The notes: generated from the sequence alone by a model not told the origin. Shown: positions 52,183-61,052, numbered from the stretch's first letter. The stretch: 64,000 nt of DNA from Roseateles sp. XES5 (GCF_020535545.1 NZ_CP084752.1:1781501-1845500), one strand, 5' to 3'. Translations and numbers: made by a program.

Positions 52183-52554
52183 TTATTCGGCTGCTGCTTC
52201 GGCGGCGGCTTCAGACTTCTTGGAAGCCTTCTTTGCCTTGCCGGCGGCGGCGATGTCGATGATGCGGACGGTCGTGTTGTGCTGGCGATGGCCGCGCGAG
52301 CGCTTCGAGTTCTGGCGGCGGCGCTTCTTGAAGGCGATAACCTTCTTGCCACGGCCATGTTCGACGACTTCGGCGGTCACGACGGCGCCTTCGACGAAGG
52401 GCGCACCGATCGTGGCATCGGCGCCGACGCCGACCATCAGCACTTCGGTGAATTCGATCTTTGCACCAGCATCGCCGGACAGCTTTTCAACCGTCAGGAC
52501 GTCGTTGGCGGCCACGCGGTACTGCTTACCGCCGGTCTTGATGACTGCGAACAT
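52183..52554 (-). CDS. rplU: 50S ribosomal protein L21 (bL21)
   Basis: 123 residues from [20 protein letters not shown] with GAAAGGA upstream; an ATG five codons earlier is inside that ribosome-binding site. [23 protein letters not shown] is the RNA-binding block. The C-terminal Lys/Ala/Glu tail ([16 protein letters not shown]) is an alphaproteobacterial extension. Confidence 0.97.
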   Translation of the reverse strand: MFAVIKTGGKQYRVAANDVLTVEKLSGDAGAKIEFTEVLMVGVGADATIGAPFVEGAVVTAEVVEHGRGKKVIAFKKRRRQNSKRSRGHRQHNTTVRIIDIAAAGKAKKASKKSEAAAEAAAE

Positions 52555-52897
52555 TTTATATCCTTTCATGTTCGTGCCGGCTCTTTGCCCGGAGGCACGG
52601 CCGTCTTTTTGTCAGTCGCTACGAGTGGCGATGCCCTGGGGCATCCCCGGTTAATCGGTTCCTTCCGTGCCACGACCTTGCAAAGGGCAACATCGTTCGG
52701 CACAAAGAACCATCGGCGCGGCGCAAGATAGACCTATGCCACTGCACCTTGCGCAATAGGCGAGGCCTTGGAAACTGTCAAGGCGCTTTCGCGTCACCGT
52801 TACAAATAGATGCATTTTCCGCGCGCCTGCCCCCTTGCAAGCCCGCCCGACACCCGCTATGTACCGCCCCGCGCTCCAAGGGCGCCGACCGACATCC
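52555..52897. other. Gap between rplU and tRNA-Ser
   Basis: 343 bases holding the rplU-rpmA promoter and leader on the minus strand; several short GC-rich inverted repeats occur (for example GATGCCCTGGGGCATC around 52630). An L21 leader structure is possible but I cannot match a known one. No gene is supported. Confidence 0.5.
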
Positions 52898-52987
52898 GGA
52901 GAGGTGGCAGAGTGGTCGAATGCACCGCACTCGAAATGCGGCATACCTGCAAGGGTATCGTGGGTTCGAATCCCACCCTCTCCGCCA
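52898..52987 (+). tRNA. tRNA-Ser (anticodon CGA)
   Basis: A complete 90-base class II tRNA with encoded CCA: acceptor GGAGAGG/CCTCTCC, anticodon stem CCGCA/TGCGG with loop CTCGAAA (anticodon CGA, reads UCG), a long variable arm and T-arm GGGTTCGAATCCC. Its 3' side borders an integrase relic, making it the attachment gene of a decayed integrated element. Confidence 0.96.
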
Positions 52988-53133
52988 TTTCCCCTCGGTT
53001 TCCATTCGCATAGTTTCCCAGCGCTCTTTGAAGGCGCGCGGTTTTTCGTGCTTTCTCTTTCCAATATTTCCCATACGTGCTCACCGCATCCTGCGCATTT
53101 TCGGCCAGGACTGCGGTCATCGACGATAGGAAA

Positions 53134-53320
53134 TATGGTACCTTCGTTTTCGCTACCGCTGCAACGGCAAGGAAAAGCCCTTTGCGCTCGGCACATATCC
53201 TGATGTGTCGTTGCTGATGTGCGGCAGGGGCGGGAGGGAGCGAAGCGGATTTTCAAATCTGACCGCGCTCTCAGGGCCATACGTATGTTTATCGCTGCAG
53301 GGGCACGGGAGAAACGATAG
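53134..53320 (+). pseudogene. Relic of a tRNA-targeting tyrosine integrase (P4-type N-terminal domain)
   Basis: One frame reads RFRYRCNGKEKPFALGTYP followed by DVSL, the DUF4102 arm-binding domain of P4-like integrases. After SL the sequence continues the family pattern only in another frame (ADVRQGREGAKR, from 53213 to the stop at 53320), which a single inserted G would restore. In-frame stops lie before it and the catalytic domain is missing. It lies about 150 bases past tRNA-Ser, where such integrases sit. Confidence 0.75.
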
Positions 53321-53325
53321 AGGCA

Positions 53326-54246
53326 ATGAAAAACCGATATGCCCAAATGCTTGAACAAGCCAGGCTACATGTCGCGGAAGGCGGGCTTGGAAAGAACGAC
53401 GCCTACGGGACATTTCCCACGGACCCCATTGCTGTTCATCTGCTGTATATAAAACCGGAACTGACCCCAAACGAGATTTATTGCGGTGCTTATCGCAGGT
53501 TGAAATATTCTGTTGTCGCCGATTACTATGGCTATCCTGCCTGGATTGTCGCGCTTCACGATGCGATTTTCTACGGCTTACCTCTCGCGGAGAGTCTTGA
53601 CTGGCATATCCAGATTGCCGAGACGATCGTTGCTTACGGAGAACGTGCTGATTGGCGTAAGGCGTTTCACCGGTCTCATATCGGCCTCCTGTCCATGGCC
53701 CTCGAAGCTATACCATCGACATACGTCGATCGGGTTGCACAAAGAGATGCTGTGCGCCGTGTCGCCACCCTGCATGAGATCGCCCTTGAGGGCGGCACGT
53801 TAAGCCGAACCGAATGGAATGAGGCCGCGGAAGTCGCATCGGCTCAATCCTATTTTATCACATACCCCGTAAACGGGCTCAACCATGCTGGTAGAGAAGC
53901 AGCTCGAGCTGCCCACTGCTCAGCGCAATGGTTTTCAGACGAAAAAGACGGTCTTGCGCATCCGGAACCCGAAAGAACACTAGACGCTGCTAATTGTGCT
54001 GCTTGTGCATCGGCATACGTCGTGCGCCACGGCGTCGAATGGAGTCATACACTTCCAATGTTGCAAGCTGAATGGCACCCAGGTGAATCCGTGCTGCCGT
54101 TCGTCGAAAACGTTATCGCTTATGAAAAGGCACGTTCGGAAGAGTATCACGCGGCACAAAGCGCATATGAAGCGGCGCTCGTTATAAACTACCAAAAAAT
54201 TCGCGATCTAACTCTGAGTGCTATTCGGGATGCAGCGTCTGGATAA
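53326..54246 (+). CDS. Hypothetical protein of the tRNA-Ser island
   Basis: 306 residues with no family I recognise. It looks wholly helical and soluble, with Ala-rich stretches (NHAGREAARAAH, ERTLDAANCAACASAY) and several Trp/Tyr/His-rich turns; no signal peptide or membrane segment. Base composition is visibly lower in GC than the neighbours and rare codons (ATA, TTA, AGA) occur, which with the integrase relic points to horizontal transfer. An immunity-type helical protein is conceivable but unproven. GAGGC precedes the ATG. Confidence 0.65.
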   Translation: MKNRYAQMLEQARLHVAEGGLGKNDAYGTFPTDPIAVHLLYIKPELTPNEIYCGAYRRLKYSVVADYYGYPAWIVALHDAIFYGLPLAESLDWHIQIAETIVAYGERADWRKAFHRSHIGLLSMALEAIPSTYVDRVAQRDAVRRVATLHEIALEGGTLSRTEWNEAAEVASAQSYFITYPVNGLNHAGREAARAAHCSAQWFSDEKDGLAHPEPERTLDAANCAACASAYVVRHGVEWSHTLPMLQAEWHPGESVLPFVENVIAYEKARSEEYHAAQSAYEAALVINYQKIRDLTLSAIRDAASG

Positions 54247-54267
54247 GAGAAAGAGCGCATGCGATGC

Positions 54268-54453
54268 TTAATCGGTGACCTCGTGATCTTTCCGTGAAAC
54301 TGTAATTCCGATCTGTGTTTCGGGAAGCGGTCCAATACGCTCCTCGTACAGCCGATAATACTCTGCAGTATATTTGGTGTGGAATTCACGCTGTGCCTCA
54401 CTGGACAGCTCGTCCCAGTTTGTTGGCATCACCATTGGTATCATTTTACTCAT
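54268..54453 (-). CDS. Small hypothetical protein of the tRNA-Ser island
   Basis: 61 residues: MSKMIPMVMPTNWDELSSEAQREFHTKYTAEYYRLYEERIGPLPETQIGITVSRKDHEVTD in outline, acidic, helical centre. Low-GC composition matches the neighbour, with which it is convergent. No homologue known to me; coding status rests on length and composition only. Confidence 0.4.
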   Translation of the reverse strand: MSKMIPMVMPTNWDELSSEAQREFHTKYTAEYYRLYEERIGPLPETQIGITVSRKDHEVTD

Positions 54454-54730
54454 AGCAACATTATGAATATTTATCCCATGCTAGGCAAGATTTTGATCCG
54501 CAGTCATACTGGCCAAGCTGCGATCGCCTTCATTCTGGCGTGCGTCGATTCATCCGGCACGGTCGCGTGATGCCCTCTCCATGGACGATCAAAAAGTACC
54601 GACGCTTTGCGATGCGCACGAGAAACGGTGCGAGACTCTTCGGCGGCTGTGGCCACAGCGTTTCTAAAGCAAATTGTCAGCCCTGGGTCTCGACAAGAAA
54701 ACTCTGCGCTGAAGAACATGACCGTAGAGA

Positions 54731-54786
54731 CAGCGGGGTGTCGAACGCACCGCACTCGAAATGCATCATATCCGCGAGTATATCGT
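54731..54786 (+). repeat. Degenerate tRNA-Ser fragment, probable distal attachment remnant
   Basis: The stretch repeats the D-arm/anticodon part of the tRNA-Ser at 52898: GCACCGCACTCGAAATGC is identical (18 bases), with weaker similarity through the variable arm to ATCGT. The anticodon stem 3' side is mutated (ATGCATC instead of TGCGG), so it is not a working tRNA. It marks the far end of the island. The rest of the gap 54454-54865 shows no gene. Confidence 0.7.
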
Positions 54787-54865
54787 CTTCGTCCCTGTGG
54801 TTCCCGCATGGACTGCCGCGCCGCGCCATGGCATAGGGCGCAGGACACGACGAGGCCGCTTTTTC

Positions 54866-56488
54866 ATGATCCGCATCGAGAATATCAGCAAGTCCAACAG
54901 CCACCGCATCCTCTTTATCGAGGCGTCCGCTGCGTTGAATCGCGGGGAGAAGATCGGGCTTGTGGGGCCGAACGGGGCGGGCAAGACGACGCTGTTCCGG
55001 ATGATCACCGGACAGGAGCAGCCGGACGAGGGGCAGGTCTCGGTCGAGAAGAACGTCTCCATCGGCTATTTCAGCCAGGATGTCGGAGAGATGGAGGGGC
55101 GCAGCGCCGTCACCGAGGTGATGGACGGGGCGGGGCCGGTGAGTGCGGTGGCCGCGGAGTTGCGGGCGCTCGAGGCCGATATGGTCGATCCCGACAAGCT
55201 CGACGCGATGGATGCGATCATCGAACGCTATGGCGAGGTGCAGGCGCGCTACGAGGAGCTCGACGGCTATGGACTGGAAAGCCGGGCGCGCGAGGTGCTC
55301 GCCGGGCTCAGTTTCAGCCAGGAAATGATGGACGGCGATGTCGGCAAGCTTTCGGGCGGCTGGAAGATGCGCGTGGCGCTCGCCCGCATCCTGCTGATGC
55401 GGCCGGATGTCATGCTGCTCGACGAGCCGAGCAACCATCTCGACCTCGAGAGCCTGATCTGGCTGGAGCAGTTTCTGAAGACCTATGACGGCGCGCTGCT
55501 GATGACCTCGCACGACCGCGAGTTCATGAACCGCATCGTGACCAAGATCATCGAGATCGACGCCGGCGCGCTGACCACCTATTCCGGCGACTACGGCTTT
55601 TACGAGCAGCAGCGCGCGCAGAACGAGAAGCAGCAGCAGGCGCAGTTCGAGCGCCAGCAGGCGATGCTCGCCAAGGAGATCAAGTTCATCGAGCGCTTCA
55701 AGGCGCGCGCCTCCCATGCGGCGCAGGTGCAGAGCCGCGTGAAGAAGCTCGACAAGATCGAGCGCGTCGAGCCACCGCGCCGGCGCCAGACCGTGATGTT
55801 CGAGTTCCAGCCGGCGCCGCGTTCGGGCGAGGATGTCGTCAACCTGAAGAATGTCGACAAGGCCTATGGCAGCCGGTCGATCTACAAGGATTTCAGCTTC
55901 CTCATCCGCCGCCGCGAGCGCTGGTGCGTGATGGGCGTCAACGGCGCGGGCAAATCGACCCTGCTAAAGCTCGTCGCCGGTGCGGCGAACCCGGACGAAG
56001 GCAGCGTAACCATTGGGGCGAGCGTCAAGGTCGGCTATTTTGCACAGCATGCGATGGATCTGCTCGATGGCGATCTCACGGTCTTCGAATGGCTGGAGCA
56101 GGAGTTTCCGCGCGCGGGGCAGGGGCCGCTCAGGACGCTGGCCGGCTGCTTCGGCTTTTCCGGCGATGATGTCGAGAAGAAGTGCCGGGTGCTGTCGGGT
56201 GGCGAGAAGGCGCGGCTCGTCATGGCGGCCATGCTGTTCGACCCGCCGAACTTCCTCATCCTCGACGAACCGACGAACCATCTCGATCTCGACACCAAGG
56301 AAATGCTGATCAAGGCGCTCGCCGATTACGAAGGCACCATGCTCTTCGTCTCGCACGACCGCCATTTCCTCGGGGCGCTGTCGAACCGCGTTCTGGAGCT
56401 CAATGGCGACGACGTGCACCAGTATCCGGGCGGTTATACCGAGTATGTCGCCCAGAGCGGCCATGAGGCGCCGGGCCTTCCCAACTGA
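54866..56488 (+). CDS. ABC-F family ATPase
   Basis: 540 residues with two ABC domains and no membrane part: Walker A GPNGAGKTT and GVNGAGKST, signatures LSGGWKMR and LSGGEKAR, Walker B LLDEPSNHLD and ILDEPTNHLD, and a charged Gln/Arg linker between them (about 240-330). ABC-F proteins act on the ribosomal E site in translation quality control or antibiotic protection. A housekeeping member is most likely. Start MIRIENISKSN; upstream in-frame ATG lies in the tRNA fragment. Confidence 0.92.
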   Translation: MIRIENISKSNSHRILFIEASAALNRGEKIGLVGPNGAGKTTLFRMITGQEQPDEGQVSVEKNVSIGYFSQDVGEMEGRSAVTEVMDGAGPVSAVAAELRALEADMVDPDKLDAMDAIIERYGEVQARYEELDGYGLESRAREVLAGLSFSQEMMDGDVGKLSGGWKMRVALARILLMRPDVMLLDEPSNHLDLESLIWLEQFLKTYDGALLMTSHDREFMNRIVTKIIEIDAGALTTYSGDYGFYEQQRAQNEKQQQAQFERQQAMLAKEIKFIERFKARASHAAQVQSRVKKLDKIERVEPPRRRQTVMFEFQPAPRSGEDVVNLKNVDKAYGSRSIYKDFSFLIRRRERWCVMGVNGAGKSTLLKLVAGAANPDEGSVTIGASVKVGYFAQHAMDLLDGDLTVFEWLEQEFPRAGQGPLRTLAGCFGFSGDDVEKKCRVLSGGEKARLVMAAMLFDPPNFLILDEPTNHLDLDTKEMLIKALADYEGTMLFVSHDRHFLGALSNRVLELNGDDVHQYPGGYTEYVAQSGHEAPGLPN

Positions 56489-56525
56489 TCTGTCGCTGCC
56501 TGCCGTTTCGGGCTATCGTCCAGAC

Positions 56526-56990
56526 ATGGATCGAAAGAAGCCGCTTTATCGCAGCGTCAACACGCGGACCCATGGCGTACGCCATGGCTCGGGCGGCCAA
56601 TACCGCTGGTCGCGGCGGCGCGAGGACCGGATACAGGACGGGGCGATGGGCGGCCGGCAGCAGCGCGGCCTCGATTACACGCCGCTTTTCAGGTTCCTGC
56701 TGTCGCGGGTCGGGGACGATTGGGATGCCGTCTTTGCCGAGGCGGTCGGCCGCCTCGACAAGGCCGAACCGATCTTCTGGATGGTCGCACGCTCCGAGGC
56801 GGAGAAGAAGCCCTTCATCCTGATCGGCGAGCATTCCTATTACAGCGGTCTTTTCGTCGATGAAGGCAACCGGTTGCGGCTGGTCGATCCCGACCTGCGG
56901 GTCGAACATATGGAGCCCGGCTGCGCCTGCTGCACGCACACGTTCAACGGCGCGCCCTTCACGCGGAAATACGCGCCGCCGGGCGACTGA
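56526..56990 (+). CDS. Hypothetical protein with CxCC motif
   Basis: 154 residues, not recognised. The N-terminal third is basic (VRHGSGGQYRWSRRRED), the centre compact (LSRVGDDWDAVFAEAVGRL), and the C terminus has CACCTHTFNGAPFTRKY, a cluster of cysteines and a histidine that could bind metal. It starts 37 bases after the ABC-F gene, so cotranscription is possible. Related short proteins are seen across bacteria as I recall, without function. Confidence 0.7.
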   Translation: MDRKKPLYRSVNTRTHGVRHGSGGQYRWSRRREDRIQDGAMGGRQQRGLDYTPLFRFLLSRVGDDWDAVFAEAVGRLDKAEPIFWMVARSEAEKKPFILIGEHSYYSGLFVDEGNRLRLVDPDLRVEHMEPGCACCTHTFNGAPFTRKYAPPGD

Positions 56991-56992
56991 CC

Positions 56993-57394
56993 TCAGCCTT
57001 TTCCGCGATATTGTTCGTCCGTCACCTGCTCCAGCCAGGTCACGGGCGAACCATTCTCCGCTTCGGCGATCGCCACATGGGTCATGGCCGATCTGTCGGT
57101 CGCGCCGTGCCAGTGTTTTTCGCCCGGCGGGAACCAGACGACGTCACCGGGGCGGATTTCCTCGATGGGGCCGCCCTCGCGCTGCGCCCAGCCGAGGCCG
57201 GCGGTGACGATGACGGTCTGGCCGAGCGGATGGGTGTGCCAGGCGGTGCGTGCGCCCGGCTCGAAGGTGACGATGGCGCCACTCGCCCGGCCCGGCGCCT
57301 CGGCCTTGAAGGGCGTGTCGAGACGCACCTTGCCGGTGAAGTAGTCCGCCGGTCCGAGTGTCGAGGGGCTGGTGCCGTTGCGCTTGATGTCCAT
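56993..57394 (-). CDS. Cupin-domain protein
   Basis: 133 residues forming one cupin barrel: metal motif 1 at [15 protein letters not shown] (G(x)5HxH..E-like with Gln) and motif 2 at [17 protein letters not shown]. The wording resembles the (R)-mandelonitrile lyase-like/carboxymuconolactone-associated single cupins. Convergent with the CxCC gene (two bases apart), divergent from the flavoprotein. Substrate unknown. Confidence 0.85.
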   Translation of the reverse strand: MDIKRNGTSPSTLGPADYFTGKVRLDTPFKAEAPGRASGAIVTFEPGARTAWHTHPLGQTVIVTAGLGWAQREGGPIEEIRPGDVVWFPPGEKHWHGATDRSAMTHVAIAEAENGSPVTWLEQVTDEQYRGKG

Positions 57395-57489
57395 GTCGCT
57401 CTCCTGTTCCCGTACTGACCATACACCCTGGCTGGCGAAGCCGCTGCAGACGATTTATGAGAACGGCGATGGGTTTCAAGGCGGAAGCG

Positions 57490-58701
57490 ATGGCAAAGCG
57501 GATCGGGATTGTCGGCGGCGGACCGGCCGGGCTGATGGCGGCGGAAATGCTGTCGGCGCGCGGCCATGCCGTGACCGTGCTGGAGGCGATGCCCACCATC
57601 GGCCGGAAATTCCTGCTTGCCGGAAAATCCGGTCTCAACATCACCCATTCGGAAGCCTATGAGCGCTTCGTCACCCGCTTCGGGGCCGCGGGTGGGCGGC
57701 TGTGCACCGCGCTCGACGCCTTCCCGCCGGCGGATCTTCGCGCCTGGGCGGCGGGGCTCGGCACGCAGACCTTCGTCGGCACGTCGGGCCGGGTGTTCCC
57801 GACGGTCATGAAGGCCTCGCCGCTGCTGCGCGCCTGGCGGGCGCGGCTGGAAGGGCAGGGCGTGGACATCCGCGTGCGTCATCGCTGGACGGGCTTTGTG
57901 CCCGGCGGCCTCTCCGTCGAAACGCCCGGGGGGACGGTGGACATGGAGTTCGATGCGGTGCTGCTGGCGCTCGGCGGCGCGAGCTGGCCGCGGCTAGGGT
58001 CGGATGCCGCCTGGGTCGATGGTCTCGCACGGCAGGGGGTGGCTATCGCGCCGTTCCGTCCGGCCAATTGCGGTTTCGACGTGGACTGGTCGTCGTTTAT
58101 CGTGGAGCGTTTCGCGGGCGCGCCGGTCAAGGGCGTCACAGCGCAATCGACGGCCGGCACGATACCCGGCGAATTCGTGCTCTCGAAAGCCGGTATCGAA
58201 GGCAGCCTCGTCTATGCCCATGCCGCCGCGCTGCGCGATGCGCTGGAATCCACCGGCACGGCGAGCCTTGTGCTCGACCTTGCACCGGGGCGCACGGCGG
58301 CGCGGCTTTCGGCAGATCTCGCCCGTCAAGGGAGCAAGGCGAGTTTTTCCACGCGCCTTCGTAAAGGTGCGGGGCTCGATGGCGTCAAGGCCGCGCTTCT
58401 GCGGGAATGCGTGGCCGATGCCGCACATCTTGGCCCGGACGCCCTGGCATCGGCGATCAAGGCCCTGCCGATCCGCCTTGTGCGGTCGCGCCCGATTGCC
58501 GAGGCGATTTCCGCGGCCGGCGGCGTCCGCTTCGATGCGGTCGATGGCGCTTTCATGCTGAAGGCGCTGCCGGGCGTTTTCGTTGCCGGCGAGATGCTGG
58601 ACTGGGAAGCCCCCACCGGCGGCTATCTGCTCACCGCCTGTTTCGCCACGGGCCGCGCCGCGGCGGCGGGCATGGATCGCTGGCTATGCAATGCGCCGTG
58701 A
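57490..58701 (+). CDS. TIGR03862-type flavoprotein (HI0933-like)
   Basis: 403 residues. FAD dinucleotide motif IGIVGGGPAGLMAAEML at the N terminus, GRKFLLAGKSGLNITHSE (the HI0933/YhiN loop), and C-terminal GVFVAGEMLDWEAPTGGYLL. HI0933-like proteins are putative oxidoreductases of unknown substrate. ATG at 57490 chosen with AAGG eight bases upstream; two closely spaced upstream ATGs remain possible. Confidence 0.87.
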   Translation: MAKRIGIVGGGPAGLMAAEMLSARGHAVTVLEAMPTIGRKFLLAGKSGLNITHSEAYERFVTRFGAAGGRLCTALDAFPPADLRAWAAGLGTQTFVGTSGRVFPTVMKASPLLRAWRARLEGQGVDIRVRHRWTGFVPGGLSVETPGGTVDMEFDAVLLALGGASWPRLGSDAAWVDGLARQGVAIAPFRPANCGFDVDWSSFIVERFAGAPVKGVTAQSTAGTIPGEFVLSKAGIEGSLVYAHAAALRDALESTGTASLVLDLAPGRTAARLSADLARQGSKASFSTRLRKGAGLDGVKAALLRECVADAAHLGPDALASAIKALPIRLVRSRPIAEAISAAGGVRFDAVDGAFMLKALPGVFVAGEMLDWEAPTGGYLLTACFATGRAAAAGMDRWLCNAP

Positions 58702-58707
58702 TGCCGA

Positions 58708-59481
58708 TCAGCCGCGCTTCGGCGCATGGCTGAGGCCGGCGGCCGCCATTTTCAGGCAATCGAGATAGCGGTCGCGATTGGCGAGCCCATCATCCTTGGG
58801 CGTGACGAGGCAGAGCGTCGCGGCGGCGTGTCCCTCGTCCATCACAGGCACCGCGAAGCAGTGCGTGAAGCTGTCGACGATGCTGTTGAAGGTGAAGAAG
58901 CCCTCGTGCCCGGCCTGGCGCACCTCGGCAAGAAAGGTTTCTGGCTCCAGCCATTCGCCGTTCGGCAGCCGGAAATCCTCCGGCGGGATGAAGGCGAGGA
59001 TTTCGTCATCCGTCATATGCGCAACGAGCAGGCGGCCGGAGGCCGTCCACGGGATCGGCACCGACTGGCCGATATCCGTGGAGATGCGGAAGGGACGGGC
59101 ACCCTCGCGCATGCGCACGACCGTGTATTTGTTGCCGTCGAGCATGCAGAACTGCGCCGTCTCCCGCGTCTCGTCCGCCAGCCTTTCCAGTGCTGCCTCG
59201 CATTCGCGGGTGAAGTCGAAATGGTGTTCGTAGGCCGCGCCCAGAAAATAGAGCTTGCGGCCGAGATAGACGCGGCCGTCGCCGCCGGTGAATTCCAGGA
59301 TGCCATTGCGCAGCAGAAGGTTCACCAGTTCGTAGACCGACGAGCGCGGCGCACCGATCTGCGCGGCGATCTCATTGGGCTTCAGGGCCTGCCGCTTCTG
59401 CCGCAGGAAATCGAGGATTTCGAAGGCGCGGTCGAGCCCGCGGGCGCGCTTTCCCCCTGCTTCGTCGGCAATAGCATCCAT
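58708..59481 (-). CDS. IclR-family transcriptional regulator
   Basis: 257 residues: winged helix (KPNEIAAQIGAPRSSVYELVNLLLRNGIL, about 38-66) and the IclR ligand-binding domain with RISTDIGQSVPIPWTASGRLL and FAVPVMDEGHAAATLCLV. The next gene on the same strand upstream, 70 bases away, is a TIM-barrel enzyme whose promoter has repeated TGTCCA motifs; that gene is the likely target. Inducer unknown. Confidence 0.9.
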   Translation of the reverse strand: MDAIADEAGGKRARGLDRAFEILDFLRQKRQALKPNEIAAQIGAPRSSVYELVNLLLRNGILEFTGGDGRVYLGRKLYFLGAAYEHHFDFTRECEAALERLADETRETAQFCMLDGNKYTVVRMREGARPFRISTDIGQSVPIPWTASGRLLVAHMTDDEILAFIPPEDFRLPNGEWLEPETFLAEVRQAGHEGFFTFNSIVDSFTHCFAVPVMDEGHAAATLCLVTPKDDGLANRDRYLDCLKMAAAGLSHAPKRG

Positions 59482-59550
59482 CGCATCGGTTCCTGTCTTC
59501 TGTCGGCCAAGCTTCTCACGTCCGCCCGGCCGTCTGTCAATCCGTTCGGC

Positions 59551-60771
59551 CTAATCCGCCGGGCGAAGGCTTCCGCCGGACGAAGGCTGGCCAAGGCCTG
59601 CGACCGCCGCGCCCACCCAGTCGAGGCGCTTTGCGGGAATGAGTCCGTAATTGTAGAAAGTGACCCCATCGGCGTCGGCGTCCACGGCGCTTTTCACGCG
59701 CGCCGTCAGGATCTCCGGACCGTCGACCTCGGGATAGAAGACGCGCAGGCCGAGCCCGAGGAATTTTCCCGGTCCGAGTATTGCCCGTCCCTTGCGGATA
59801 ACCGCGCCCACAGCGTCCGGTGTCATGTCGTAGCAGCAGAGGATCGCGCCGTCGCAAAGCCTTCCGGCGGCCGCAAGGTCGATGCCGCCCAGCCACGCAT
59901 CCGGGCCGTCGATCAGGACGATGCGCGTTGCCGGATCGGCGGCTGCCTTGATCTCGCCGATCAGGCTGGTCACCGGCGCGATGCGCCAGGCAAGATAGGC
60001 ATGAAGGTCGGCATGATCGCGGAAGGCATCGATGCCCGCGCTCGGGAAACCAGGAAACTGCCGTTCCGGCACCGCTCGTTCGCACATCTCGGCGATGAAG
60101 CGCTTTGCCGTCCTGCGCGCCCCGTCCACCGGCACGCCGGCCTTGAGCGCCCGCGCCGTGCAATGCTCGCAGAAGCAGAGCGAGAGCAGGAAGTCGTCCT
60201 CGGCGGTGAGGCCGATGCCATCCTTCTCATGGTGGTAGCCATGGGCATAGCCCATGAAGCTGGGGCTTTCCAGCTCCAGCATGTCGGGCTTGTAGGCGGT
60301 GGTGATGTCGCGCACGAGCGTCACGACATAGTCCCGCGCCGCCGGGCTCGACGGGCAGAGATTGAAGACACTGGGATTGCCGAAGGCATTGCGCGTCACG
60401 TGCTCGGGATGCAGCGCGCCGAGCCGGCTGTTGTGCAGGCAGACCGTCCAGCAGGAGACCTTGAGACCAGTTGCTGCGCGCGCCTTGGTCAGTGCCTCCA
60501 GCATGTCGCCACGCTCGACAAGGTTCTGCGCCACCAGCGGGCGGATCTCCTTGTCCCGCCAGAGGGTTTCGGTGGGCTGGAAATAGGCCGTGCCGTCTTC
60601 CGGAAAATAGATCTTCTCTCGCGGGCTGCGCGGCTGCAGGAAGCGGCCGGCATGGTAGACCGTGGCCATGCTGACGGTGTTCAGTCTGGCGCGACCGGCA
60701 AGGTCGGCGGCCAGCGTCGTGAGGCCCTGGTCCTGGACGTCCCAGGGATAGGTCCACATGGAAAGATGCAT
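59551..60771 (-). CDS. Putative glycoside-hydrolase-like TIM-barrel protein
   Basis: 406 residues from MHLSMWTYPWDVQDQG, set by GGGAG six bases upstream; an open frame further upstream is unsupported. Alternating beta-alpha pattern, LELESPSFMGYAHGYHHEKDG with acidic/aromatic residues, and CFCEHCTARALKAG, the Cys cluster found in several uncharacterised glycosyl-hydrolase-like families (GHL type). No signal peptide, so cytoplasmic. Together with the IclR gene it suggests a small sugar- or glycoside-responsive unit, but no transporter is adjacent. Assignment is tentative. Confidence 0.6.
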   Translation of the reverse strand: MHLSMWTYPWDVQDQGLTTLAADLAGRARLNTVSMATVYHAGRFLQPRSPREKIYFPEDGTAYFQPTETLWRDKEIRPLVAQNLVERGDMLEALTKARAATGLKVSCWTVCLHNSRLGALHPEHVTRNAFGNPSVFNLCPSSPAARDYVVTLVRDITTAYKPDMLELESPSFMGYAHGYHHEKDGIGLTAEDDFLLSLCFCEHCTARALKAGVPVDGARRTAKRFIAEMCERAVPERQFPGFPSAGIDAFRDHADLHAYLAWRIAPVTSLIGEIKAAADPATRIVLIDGPDAWLGGIDLAAAGRLCDGAILCCYDMTPDAVGAVIRKGRAILGPGKFLGLGLRVFYPEVDGPEILTARVKSAVDADADGVTFYNYGLIPAKRLDWVGAAVAGLGQPSSGGSLRPAD

Positions 60772-60790
60772 GTTGCGCTCCCGCCGATAC

Positions 60791-60828
60791 TGTCCATTTT
60801 TTAGAACATGTGTCCATAATAGTGTCCA
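60791..60828 (-). promoter_or_regulatory. Triple TGTCCA repeats, candidate IclR operator
   Basis: TGTCCA occurs at 60791, 60811 and 60823 (TGGACA on the minus strand), in an AT-rich stretch 20-57 bases before the TIM-barrel gene. The central copy could also act as a -35 element. Repeated half-sites over a promoter fit IclR-type binding; this is inference from position. Confidence 0.45.
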
Positions 60829-61052
60829 GTTGGTTTTTTGACCGGCTGCCGACGCGTGTCGTGGCATTTTCGACGCATTGGATGTCGCGAACCGGAGGGA
60901 TTCCTGGCGGGAGGCGGCGTAGTTTCTCGCCATTGCAGGGGCTTGCGCTGCCGCAGGCGGCCTGAAATATGCGACATGCCGTGATCGCGGCTGTAAGACC
61001 AGGGGATCGCCGGCGCCCGCCCACGCACCGGAAGAACGCGAGAAAAGAACCG

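Larger units (their letters stand above)
52988..54786. mobile_element. Decayed integrated element at tRNA-Ser
   Basis: About 1.8 kb between the tRNA-Ser 3' end and a tRNA-Ser fragment. It contains the integrase relic, a 306-residue and a 61-residue unknown protein, and has lower GC than either flank. Structure fits a genomic island that lost most of its content, though the outer repeat covers the anticodon arm and not the exact 3' end, so the att core is not defined. Confidence 0.6.

Noticed and set aside
54731..54786. A second functional tRNA-Ser
   Set aside because: Acceptor stem, T-arm and the 3' half of the anticodon stem are absent or mutated; it is only a fragment.
54866..56488. ABC-F gene as cargo of the tRNA-Ser island
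   Set aside because: Its GC-rich composition matches the chromosome and it lies outside the tRNA fragment, so it is treated as backbone.
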